From positions 1 through 34,443 of the forward strand of contig JAZQER010000049.1 in NCBI GenBank assembly GCA_045539095.1: a DNA stretch of 34,443 nt. Direction: 5' to 3'. The DNA comes from SFWF01 sp045539095. Its GTDB lineage: Bacteria > Bacillota > Clostridia > Oscillospirales > Acutalibacteraceae. Position numbers and translations under genes: made by a program. Under the pieces are notes generated by a model. The model was not told where the DNA came from and made no database searches. It saw nothing but the letters and a program-made list of their open reading frames with translations. The stretch's first letter is position 1. Each line of letters begins with the position of its first letter. Below, one piece after another: positions 1 to 6,657 of this stretch.

Positions 1-166
1 TATCGGCTAACGCCGAAGTGAAGTTATGCCTTACGGCATAATGAAGTATTATGCTTGCGCATAAAACGAAGTTAAGTGCGCCACTCACTTCCGCAGAAAC
101 TTCACTGTCCGCAGGACAACTTCACTTGCGGAGCAAACTTCACGCGCCGAAAGGCGCACTTAGTTG
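1..166. repeat. Branched hairpin array with GAAGT / ACTTC linkers
   Basis: A run of short GC-rich stem-loops separated by a five-base linker. Stems seen: 3-7/12-16, 24-30/35-41, 49-54/59-64, 89-91/96-98, 106-110/114-118, 126-129/133-136 and 144-148/153-157. The linker reads GAAGT four times in the left half (15-19, 20-24, 43-47, 68-72) and its complement ACTTC four times in the right half (87-91, 99-103, 119-123, 137-141). The linkers can therefore pair in nested order, with the stem-loops as side branches. Separately, 73-82 is exactly complementary to 153-162. The first stem-loop starts at the window edge, so the element may extend left. I see no open reading frame of note. It could be a non-autonomous repeat or a structured RNA; I cannot name a family. 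Confidence 0.7.
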
Positions 167-198
167 AAAAACCGACAAGTCGAAACTTGTCGGTTTTT
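167..198 (-). terminator. Intrinsic terminator after the tRNA-Gln gene
   Basis: A perfect 14-bp stem (167-180 with 185-198) with a CGAA loop. The outer ends are runs of A and T, so it can work in both directions. It lies directly after the 3' end of tRNA-Gln on the minus strand and also closes off the hairpin array on the plus strand. Confidence 0.85.
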
Positions 199-199
199 C

Positions 200-274
200 T
201 GGCAGGGGTGGCAGGATTCGAACCTACGAGTGACGGAATCAAAATCCGTTGTCTTACCGCTTGACGACACCCCT
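200..274 (-). tRNA. tRNA-Gln (anticodon TTG)
   Basis: On the minus strand the 7-bp acceptor stem (268-274 with 204-210), discriminator G (203) and encoded CCA (200-202) are visible. The anticodon arm is a 5-bp ACGGA/TCCGT stem around the loop TTTTGAT, giving anticodon TTG, which reads CAA. The T arm has the GTTCGAATC form. It lies about 30 bp downstream of tRNA-His on the same strand and is probably co-transcribed with it. Confidence 0.96.
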
Positions 275-300
275 ATACTAAATTTTAGATATAAAAAAAG

Positions 301-378
<78 letters not shown>

Positions 379-391
379 GTGCACGACCAAT

Positions 392-420
392 ATTATATCG
401 GTAATATTGGTATTTGTCAA
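392..420 (-). promoter_or_regulatory. Consensus sigma-A promoter for tRNA-His/tRNA-Gln
   Basis: Read on the minus strand: TTGACA (415-420), a 17-bp spacer, then TATAAT (392-397). Both hexamers are perfect. Start of transcription should fall around 385, a few bases before the tRNA-His 5' end. Confidence 0.88.
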
Positions 421-468
421 TAGAAAAATTGCATCAAAATTAAATATTTGAATTTAAACGCTTTGTCA

Positions 469-684
469 CTAAATTATAAAATCTTCTTTTTTAAATTCTG
501 ACGATAGGTCTGCAGTAACCGGTATCCGTTTTAAAGGATCATATTTATATTTTGTGCATTTGCTGAATTTGCTTACGAAGCCTTTTTTAGCACAGAAGAC
601 TTCGTCAGAATATTCAAGATATTGACCGTATCTGCAGTGCATACAATATTTTTCTTGTTTCTTATTAAAGGTGAGTTTTTTCAT
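469..684 (-). CDS. Small four-cysteine conserved protein, unknown function
   Basis: A 71-aa basic protein with Cys at 14, 17, 31 and 43, spaced CxxC-x13-C-x11-C as in a small zinc-binding fold. The tail holds YKYDPLKRIP, followed by an acidic/hydrophobic end. The start is supported by AGAGGT six bases upstream on the minus strand. It lies 35 bp after ylbJ on the same strand and is probably read with it. From memory, similar short proteins with a CxxC and a KYKYDPLKR tail recur in Clostridia, but no role is known to me. Metal binding is inferred from the Cys spacing only. There is no signal peptide or membrane helix. Confidence 0.75.
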   Translation of the reverse strand: MKKLTFNKKQEKYCMHCRYGQYLEYSDEVFCAKKGFVSKFSKCTKYKYDPLKRIPVTADLSSEFKKEDFII

Positions 685-719
685 ATCATACCTCTAAAGT
701 TTTCTTTTTACTGATTATA

Positions 720-1769
720 TCACATTCTTTTACATTTTGCTACATTATTTTGTCTTACAGATATAAGCAGAGTTATAGACATAAATATTAAAGCTGCAGA
801 TAAGGGAAGGGACCTGCCGCTAAGGCTATCAAAAAGATTGTGGTTAAGTGATATTACAGGTATATAAATTCGAAATATTTTTAGAATCAGCATAGTTATA
901 CTCATACTTAAAAGTCCGCCGATAACTCTGGATATTAAAAACTTAAAATACCGAATCTTAAATTTTTTGCAAACAGTCATTATCTGCATATGAACACAAA
1001 AGCCGGAAAACGATGTTAGAAATGATAAGAAGGGGATGTTTTTCGATAAGAGTACAGTTCCGTTGCTGATTTCAAAAAGAGCTAAAAGCTTATCAGTTGT
1101 TTCGTTATGAGAAAAGTCAGACAAAATTCCGATAAGTGTTGAAAAAAGTATCACAAAACCGCATATCCCAATTATGGATGACGAAGCATCTGCTACAGAT
1201 TTTACAAATATTTCTGACAAGGAAATTGCGTTGTTATATGAAACTTCTTTTTTTACTGTCTCTTTTTTTTCTTTAATTGAAAGAATTAAACAAATGATAA
1301 GTGAAGAAAGAATATTAGATACGAATAAGACTACTCCTACTGCGTTGTTTTTAAGAAGAGTCTGACCTATCCCGATGATTATAAAAGCCGGACCCGGGTT
1401 TACGCAATAGCAAAGCATTCGTCTTGCTGTATTTTCGCTAATATACTTTGAACCTACGAGCTCATCAATAAGTCTTGCTCCAACGGGAAAGCCTCCGACA
1501 AATGAAATCAACACAACACAAAAAGCTCTGCCTCCAAGACCGAAAATCTTTCTCGATACGGGATTCAAAGCTTTTTCAATATATCGCATAAATCCGCAAT
1601 TAAAGAGGAATAAAGATATTGCAGTAAACGGGAAGAGTGACGGGATTATAACATCCGAACAGATTAATAACCCCCTTGTTGCGCCCGAAATTAGCGCGGA
1701 CGGAAGAACTATAAAACATATGAGTATTAGTATAGATACTGTACCTACAATTAAACGCTGTATTTTCAT
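720..1769 (-). CDS. ylbJ: YlbJ family sporulation integral membrane protein
   Basis: A 349-aa polytopic membrane protein with a long N-terminal hydrophobic segment, then PSLFPF, repeated Gly-rich helices such as GGFPVGARL, and more helices to the C terminus. The pattern is that of YlbJ, a transporter-like protein with nucleoside-recognition (Gate) segments. In B. subtilis YlbJ is mother-cell expressed and needed for normal spore maturation; that role is transferred from the family. The start ATG follows a GGTGAT-like site. The gene is divergent from yqfC across about 77 bp, so two sporulation units probably share this control region. The downstream partner is the small Cys-rich gene at 469-684. 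Confidence 0.85.
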   Translation of the reverse strand: MKIQRLIVGTVSILILICFIVLPSALISGATRGLLICSDVIIPSLFPFTAISLFLFNCGFMRYIEKALNPVSRKIFGLGGRAFCVVLISFVGGFPVGARLIDELVGSKYISENTARRMLCYCVNPGPAFIIIGIGQTLLKNNAVGVVLFVSNILSSLIICLILSIKEKKETVKKEVSYNNAISLSEIFVKSVADASSSIIGICGFVILFSTLIGILSDFSHNETTDKLLALFEISNGTVLLSKNIPFLSFLTSFSGFCVHMQIMTVCKKFKIRYFKFLISRVIGGLLSMSITMLILKIFRIYIPVISLNHNLFDSLSGRSLPLSAALIFMSITLLISVRQNNVAKCKRM

Positions 1770-1846
1770 ATTATCACCACGACAAATATATGTTATATAG
1801 TATTATATTAGCACGCAAATCATATACTTTATCGGAGTGTGATTTT

Positions 1847-2119
1847 GTGTCAGAAAAGAAAAACATTATAAATGATATATATTCTGCAGAGCTCCCATAT
1901 TTGGCTGTAGGTAATCAAATACATATCGAGATGTTTTCAAACAAACGACTTGTTCTTGATGGAGATATCTCAGTAATGGAGTATACGAGCGACTTTATTT
2001 GTTTAAAATTCAAAAAAGGACTCCTAAATATCTTCGGTAGAGCGCTCTCAATAAACTCTGTTACACATGAGAATATACTTATAATTGGTCATATTTTGAG
2101 TCTGGAGTTTGAGGGTTAG
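1847..2119 (+). CDS. yqfC: Sporulation protein YqfC
   Basis: With a GTG start at 1847 this is a 90-aa protein, close to the usual YqfC length (about 93 aa). GGAG at 1834-1837 lies nine bases before that GTG. An upstream in-frame ATG at 1790 would add 19 residues but has no ribosome site. The C-terminal half is a row of short beta strands (VLDGDISVMEY, ICLKFKKGLLNIFG, ILIIGHILSLEF) as in the YabP/YqfC family. The family is made in the mother cell under SigE in Bacillus; its molecular role is not established. The yqfD start follows within about seven bases, the standard yqfC-yqfD pairing. Confidence 0.87.
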   Translation: MSEKKNIINDIYSAELPYLAVGNQIHIEMFSNKRLVLDGDISVMEYTSDFICLKFKKGLLNIFGRALSINSVTHENILIIGHILSLEFEG

Positions 2120-2126
2120 AGAAACA

Positions 2127-3299
2127 GTGAGTATTTTAAGAATTATTCGTTGGCTATGCGGATACGTTACCGTAAGACTGGCAGGTGATAACTCGGCTGC
2201 TTTTTTGAATTTTTGTCTGCAGAAAAAAATAGCTGTATGGAGTGTCACAAAAGACGGAGAAAATATACTTTTAAACATGTCGCTGTCATACTATAAAAAT
2301 ATTAGAAGTTTGCGCCGAGAGTTTGGTTACGATATAATTATTTCGCACACAGCCTTTATAGGACTTCCAAAAAAAATTCTTTTTATAAACAATAGAAAGA
2401 GCCTTGCTGTTGGTGCTGCGGTTTTTTTTAGCGTTATATTTGCATTTTCCCAATTCTTATGGCAGATAGACATAGTGGGCAATAAAAGTATCCCTGATGA
2501 AACAATTATTGCCGCTTATACAGAACTTGGGGTGTATTACGGTATGCCACGTTCGGAAATAGACTCTTATGCATTACGTGACAGACTGCCATTGCTTGTT
2601 AGAGACATTTCCTGGTGCTCATTTAATCTTGAGGGGTCAAAGCTCACCATTAATATAACAGAGGTCGACGAGTATGACAAGACGGGTAAAAATGAGTATT
2701 CCAACCTTATTGCTGTAAAAGACGGAATTGTTGAGAATATGGATATTATATCCGGTAATAAGGTTGTAGGCATAGGGTCGGTTGTAAGACGCGGAGACCT
2801 TCTTGTATCAGGTGCACCTGAACTGAATTCTCAGCAATTTACATATTCAGAGGGTAAGGTGCTTGCTAAAACAAAAAATACCTTTACCGTAACTATTCCG
2901 AAGCTTAGTACATCTGTTCAAAAAACCGGGAGGGTACACGAGAGGACAGTAGTAGATATCTTCGGCTTTAAAATACCAACATATCTTGATTCGGTTCATT
3001 ACGAATATACTTCGGAGCTTGTTGAGAATAAGTTAAAGCTTTTTGGTGGCGAGCTTCCTATAAAATTTATTAAACGGAGATTTACCGAGATACGAAATGA
3101 GAGTAAAATAATAAATCGGGAGGAGGCAATTAATGACGCAAAAGCGAAGCTTTTGGAAGAAGCAAATAAACAGAAAATTGTAGAAATGCAAATTCTTAAA
3201 CAGACAGTATCTGAAACTCAAGAAAACTTCACAGTAGTATTTGAATGTAAATGTATTGAAAATATAGCGAAAATCCAAAAAATTAATATTGCAAGTTAA
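2127..3299 (+). CDS. yqfD: Sporulation protein YqfD
   Basis: About 390 aa from the GTG at 2127, which has GAGGG 11 bases upstream. A TTG at 2109 is also in frame but lies inside the end of yqfC with poor spacing. An N-terminal cytoplasmic region (WLCGYVTVRL, then a short alpha/beta stretch) is followed by one membrane helix around residues 92-110 and a large outer domain with WQIDIVGN. This is the layout of YqfD, a SigE-dependent mother-cell membrane protein that follows yqfC. In many genomes phoH comes next, as here. The precise function is unknown in the family. Confidence 0.87.
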   Translation: MSILRIIRWLCGYVTVRLAGDNSAAFLNFCLQKKIAVWSVTKDGENILLNMSLSYYKNIRSLRREFGYDIIISHTAFIGLPKKILFINNRKSLAVGAAVFFSVIFAFSQFLWQIDIVGNKSIPDETIIAAYTELGVYYGMPRSEIDSYALRDRLPLLVRDISWCSFNLEGSKLTINITEVDEYDKTGKNEYSNLIAVKDGIVENMDIISGNKVVGIGSVVRRGDLLVSGAPELNSQQFTYSEGKVLAKTKNTFTVTIPKLSTSVQKTGRVHERTVVDIFGFKIPTYLDSVHYEYTSELVENKLKLFGGELPIKFIKRRFTEIRNESKIINREEAINDAKAKLLEEANKQKIVEMQILKQTVSETQENFTVVFECKCIENIAKIQKINIAS

Positions 3300-3300
3300 A

Positions 3301-3329
3301 TTGAAAAAATGTAAAAGATATGATATAAT
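3301..3329 (+). promoter_or_regulatory. Sigma-A promoter with extended -10 upstream of phoH
   Basis: TTGAAA (3301-3306), a 17-bp spacer, then TATAAT (3324-3329) preceded by TG at 3321-3322, an extended -10. Transcription should start near 3336. This gives phoH-ybeY-era-recO-mutS2 its own vegetative promoter, separate from the sporulation pair yqfCD. It also argues that phoH starts at 3352, not at the in-frame TTG at 3289 upstream of the promoter. Confidence 0.8.
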
Positions 3330-3351
3330 AAAAAATATCATAGAAGATAGG

Positions 3352-4323
3352 GTGAAAATTACGGAAGAGATTATAAGTATTGAAAGAATGGAGCAAATAG
3401 TTAGCCTTTTCGGAAATTTTGACGAAAATATACTTAAGCTCGAAAAATATTATTCTGTTTCGATAACTTCGCACGGCAGTTATATCAGAATTAAGGGTGA
3501 GCCTGAACAAGTGACCGGCGCAGTTCGCGCAGTTAACGGACTTCTCACTCTTATAAATAACGGTGAGCTACTGACTGATCAGAGCATCGACTATGTAATT
3601 TCTTTAGTGTCTGACGGCGAAGAGGATAAAATATCAAATTATGCTCATTCCGACTGTGTTTGCGTAACTGCCAAAGGCAAACCAATAAAAGCAAAGACTC
3701 TTGGACAAAAAAGATATCTGGATGCTATCAGATCAAATACTGTAACTATTGCAGTAGGACCTGCGGGAACAGGTAAGACCTATCTTGCTGTTGCAATGGC
3801 TGTTAAGGCTTTCAGAGCGAAGAAAATTAACAGAATCATTTTGACTCGACCTGCGGTTGAAGCCGGTGAGAGCCTTGGCTTTTTACCCGGAGATCTTCAG
3901 CAGAAGGTCGACCCATATCTCAGACCGCTTTATGACGCACTCTTTGATATGCTTGGTGCTGAAAATTTTAAACGTTGTCAGGAAAGAGGCGATATTGAGG
4001 TTGCTCCGCTAGCTTATATGCGCGGAAGAACGCTTGATGATAGCTTTATTATTCTTGATGAAGCACAAAACACCACAACCGAGCAAATGAAGATGTTCCT
4101 TACCCGTCTCGGCTTTAATTCTAAAATTGTAGTTACCGGCGATATAACACAGATAGACCTTCCAAGTGGTAAAAATTCTGGACTTAAGGACGCTGTGTCT
4201 ATTCTTAAAAACATTGACGATATCGCTATCATCAAGCTCTCTTCCAAGGATGTTGTGAGACATAAGCTCGTTCAGAGCATAATTAATGCATACGAAAAGA
4301 AAGAAGCGCAAAGGAATAAATAA
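3352..4323 (+). CDS. phoH: PhoH family ATPase
   Basis: A 323-aa protein from GTG 3352. The N-terminal third (MEQIVSLFGNFDENI, SHGSYIRIKG) resembles the KH-like lead of PhoH/PhoL proteins. A P-loop GPAGTGKT lies at 136-143, then LTRPAVEAGE and a Walker B segment IILDEAQN around 233-240. PhoH proteins are cytoplasmic P-loop ATPases linked to RNA metabolism; the substrate is not settled. The start is chosen because the strong promoter at 3301-3329 lies downstream of the alternative TTG. The stop codon overlaps the ybeY start by one base (TAATG). The HD-family membrane gene often found between phoH and ybeY is absent. Confidence 0.93.
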   Translation: MKITEEIISIERMEQIVSLFGNFDENILKLEKYYSVSITSHGSYIRIKGEPEQVTGAVRAVNGLLTLINNGELLTDQSIDYVISLVSDGEEDKISNYAHSDCVCVTAKGKPIKAKTLGQKRYLDAIRSNTVTIAVGPAGTGKTYLAVAMAVKAFRAKKINRIILTRPAVEAGESLGFLPGDLQQKVDPYLRPLYDALFDMLGAENFKRCQERGDIEVAPLAYMRGRTLDDSFIILDEAQNTTTEQMKMFLTRLGFNSKIVVTGDITQIDLPSGKNSGLKDAVSILKNIDDIAIIKLSSKDVVRHKLVQSIINAYEKKEAQRNK

Positions 4324-4808
4324 TGATGTATATTGTGAATTTTTGCGACCAACAGAATATTAAACTCTCGGCAGATGCCGAAAGGCTGATAAACTCAGCC
4401 TGCAGGTCGGTTCTTGAGACTGAAAATTTTAACTTTGACGCTGAAATTAATGTTACGCTTGTTGATGACCAAGAAATTAAAGCGCTCAACTCTCAGTTTC
4501 GCAATATTGATAGAGCAACCGATGTTTTATCATTTCCGTTAAACGATAATGAGGAATACGATATAAATCCCGAAAACGGATGCGCAATGCTCGGAGATGT
4601 GGTAATATCTGTAGAGCACGCTGTAAAGCAGGCGGAAGAGTTTGGGCACAGTATTGAGAGAGAAGTTGCATATTTAACTGTTCATTCCGTTCTGCATCTA
4701 TTAGGTTATGACCACCTTGATGAAGCAGATGAAAAAAAGATAATGCGAAAAAAAGAAGAACAAGCTCTGAAGCTTATCGGACTTGATATTAAAAGCGAGG
4801 AAGAATAA
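4323..4808 (+). CDS. ybeY: Endoribonuclease YbeY, rRNA maturation factor
   Basis: A 161-aa protein with the family signature HSVLHLLGYDH, giving three zinc-binding His at 121, 125 and 131. It also has TDVLSFP and LGDVVIS, both typical of YbeY. The enzyme is a single-strand endoribonuclease needed for 16S rRNA 3'-end processing and ribosome quality control. AAAGGA lies about ten bases upstream, and a second ATG directly follows the first. It is translationally coupled at both ends (one-base overlap with phoH, and ATG within the stop region into era), so these three are one unit. Confidence 0.95.
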   Translation: MMYIVNFCDQQNIKLSADAERLINSACRSVLETENFNFDAEINVTLVDDQEIKALNSQFRNIDRATDVLSFPLNDNEEYDINPENGCAMLGDVVISVEHAVKQAEEFGHSIEREVAYLTVHSVLHLLGYDHLDEADEKKIMRKKEEQALKLIGLDIKSEEE

Positions 4809-5728
4809 TGAATACAAAATCTGCTTTTATTGCTATTGTAGGACGCCCCAATGTTGGCAAATCCTCTCTTATTAACCGTCTGCTCGGTCAAAAGATAGCT
4901 ATAGTTTCGGACAAGCCACAGACAACTCGCACCAGAATAATTGGAGTAAAGACCGACGGCTCGGTACAGTTTGTGTTTGTAGACACACCGGGCTTTCACA
5001 GACCTAGAAATGTACTCGGTGAGAATATGATAAAAGCTGTCGGAAACGGGCTTTCCGATGTTGACGGCGTAATGCTTGTTGTAGAAGCTAAACCGAAGTT
5101 TGAGTTTGACCCCGACAATCTTCCTGCTGCGGAAGTAGAGCTTATTAAAGAGATTAAAAAGAGGAACCTTAAAGCTGTACTTCTTATTAACAAAATTGAT
5201 CTGTTAGAAGATAAGTCAGAAATACTCAACGTTATATCTGCATATTCAAATCTCTTTGATTTTGAAGCAGTAATACCGGTATCTGCTAAATCAGGCGACG
5301 GCATCAAAATCATTTCCGAAGAAGCGTCTAAGTGGCTGAGGCCCTCTGTACATTATTTTGGCAGTGACGATGTTACAGACCAAAGTGAGCAGTCAATGGT
5401 CGCCGAAATGATTCGTGAAAAGCTTCTTCGCTCTCTTGAACGTGAGGTGCCGCACGGAATTGCTGTTGATATTGAGCGTATGTATGAGCGAGATAACGCC
5501 GACGGTGAGCCGATATTAGAGCTTGAAGCAACCATTTACTGTGAAAAAAATTCTCATAAGGGAATTATTATTGGCAAAGGTGGAGAAATGCTTAAAAAAA
5601 TAGGCTCTTCTGCCCGTTATGATATTGAAAAGTTTTACGGTATCAAAGCTTCGTTAAAACTATGGGTAAAAGTTAAGGAAGACTGGAGAAACCGTCAGGG
5701 ACTCATTCACGGCTTCGGTCTTGACTAA
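4808..5728 (+). CDS. era: GTPase Era
   Basis: A 306-aa protein of normal Era length. G1 is GRPNVGKS (12-19), G3 is DTPG (59-62) and G4 is NKID (128-131). A C-terminal KH domain carries IIIGKGGEMLKKIG. Era binds the 3' end of 16S rRNA through the KH domain and assists 30S assembly, fitting with ybeY next door. The ATG overlaps the ybeY stop. The downstream gap to the small gene at 5796 is 67 bp, with no terminator visible. Confidence 0.97.
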   Translation: MNTKSAFIAIVGRPNVGKSSLINRLLGQKIAIVSDKPQTTRTRIIGVKTDGSVQFVFVDTPGFHRPRNVLGENMIKAVGNGLSDVDGVMLVVEAKPKFEFDPDNLPAAEVELIKEIKKRNLKAVLLINKIDLLEDKSEILNVISAYSNLFDFEAVIPVSAKSGDGIKIISEEASKWLRPSVHYFGSDDVTDQSEQSMVAEMIREKLLRSLEREVPHGIAVDIERMYERDNADGEPILELEATIYCEKNSHKGIIIGKGGEMLKKIGSSARYDIEKFYGIKASLKLWVKVKEDWRNRQGLIHGFGLD

Positions 5729-5795
5729 AATTACCTATTATATTTTAGAGCCTTCATTGCAAAATATTTTTGTAATTTCTTTTGCGGAGGCATTT

Positions 5796-5954
5796 ATGGT
5801 ATCTGTTCTTTATTGGCAGTTATTTTTAAAGGACGGCTCGGCCTATTACTATATGAAATATGCCGAAGCACTTAAAAAGGAAGGCAAACTAATTGATGAC
5901 ACCCGACCGATTTACAGTGGATGCACTCATAATAAGGGAGCAACAAATAGGTGA
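5796..5954 (+). CDS. yqzL: YqzL-like small protein, overlapping recO
   Basis: A 52-aa protein. The start at 5796 is marked by GCGGAGG six bases upstream, one of the best ribosome sites in the window. The core LYWQLFLKDGSAYYYMKY matches the aromatic W..F..tG....Y pattern of YqzL, a short protein between era and recO in Bacillus and relatives. Position between the same two genes supports the call. The last 59 bases overlap the start of recO in another frame, so the C-terminal tail (TRPIYSGCTHNKG and on) is shaped by the recO sequence and is probably poorly conserved. Function unknown. Confidence 0.68.
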   Translation: MVSVLYWQLFLKDGSAYYYMKYAEALKKEGKLIDDTRPIYSGCTHNKGATNR

Positions 5955-6654
5955 GAGTGATAGGCTCGTCACCTTGCTTTCGCGTCATAACGGTGTAATC
6001 AAAGCATATGCTTCGGGCGCACGGTCAATTAAAAGCAAGAAAGGCGCTGCGACAAGTCTGCTTGCATATTCTTCTGTTACTCTCACTCGAAAGGGAGATA
6101 CATACAGAATTTCTGAAGCCTCCCCAATAGATATTTTTTTTAAGGCGGGAGACGATATTGAGGCACTATCACTGGCTCAGTATTTTTGTGAACTTTGCAT
6201 TTATCACGCTCCAAATTCCGAAAACTGCGAATCGGTTTTAAGACTCGTGCTCAATTCTATGCATTATTTAAGCAACAGAAAGATGGACGTTTTTCTGCTC
6301 AAGGCTGTTTTCGAGTTAAGGCTTATGGCACTTACTGGATATCTACCCGATTTAGTTGCATGCAAGCACTGCGCAAAATTCGAAGACGACATAATGTATT
6401 TTGATACAAATGAAGGTTGCATTTACTGTAAGGCATGCGTCGAATATAACAGTGACTGTGCAGCTATAAACTCCACTCTGCTTATGTCGCTTCGACATAT
6501 TATTTATTCAGACTTGTCAAAGCTTTTTCTTTTTTCAATTCCGACTGATGCCGCAAGGGGGCTGTCGCTTATTACTGAGCGGTACCTATTGAATAAGACA
6601 GAGCAAAAGTTAAAAACCCTATCATTCTTTAATTCTTTGTTTAAGGATAAATAA
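5896..6654 (+). CDS. recO: DNA repair protein RecO
   Basis: A 252-aa protein starting at ATG 5896, with AAGGAAGG upstream inside the preceding gene. The N-terminal OB fold has the usual TVDALIIREQQIGESDRLVTLL opening in two short blocks (8-13 and 16-28). A zinc site is formed by C156, C159, C175 and C178. RecO helps load RecA on SSB-coated DNA in the RecFOR pathway. It overlaps the YqzL-like gene by 59 bp and ends four bases before mutS2, so translation of the three genes is probably linked. Confidence 0.93.
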   Translation: MTPDRFTVDALIIREQQIGESDRLVTLLSRHNGVIKAYASGARSIKSKKGAATSLLAYSSVTLTRKGDTYRISEASPIDIFFKAGDDIEALSLAQYFCELCIYHAPNSENCESVLRLVLNSMHYLSNRKMDVFLLKAVFELRLMALTGYLPDLVACKHCAKFEDDIMYFDTNEGCIYCKACVEYNSDCAAINSTLLMSLRHIIYSDLSKLFLFSIPTDAARGLSLITERYLLNKTEQKLKTLSFFNSLFKDK

Positions 6655-6657
6655 CAT

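Noticed and set aside
1..166. CRISPR array at the left edge
   Set aside because: Linkers are only five bases, reverse orientation midway, and the intervening segments are self-complementary stem-loops of uneven length.
1805..1828. Possible SigE promoter (ATATT and CATATACT) between ylbJ and yqfC
   Set aside because: The spacing is only 11 bp and the start of transcription would fall on the yqfC ribosome site. A real promoter is probably further upstream.
3289..3351. Longer phoH from TTG 3289
   Set aside because: A strong extended -10 promoter lies downstream of this codon, and family proteins start near 3352.
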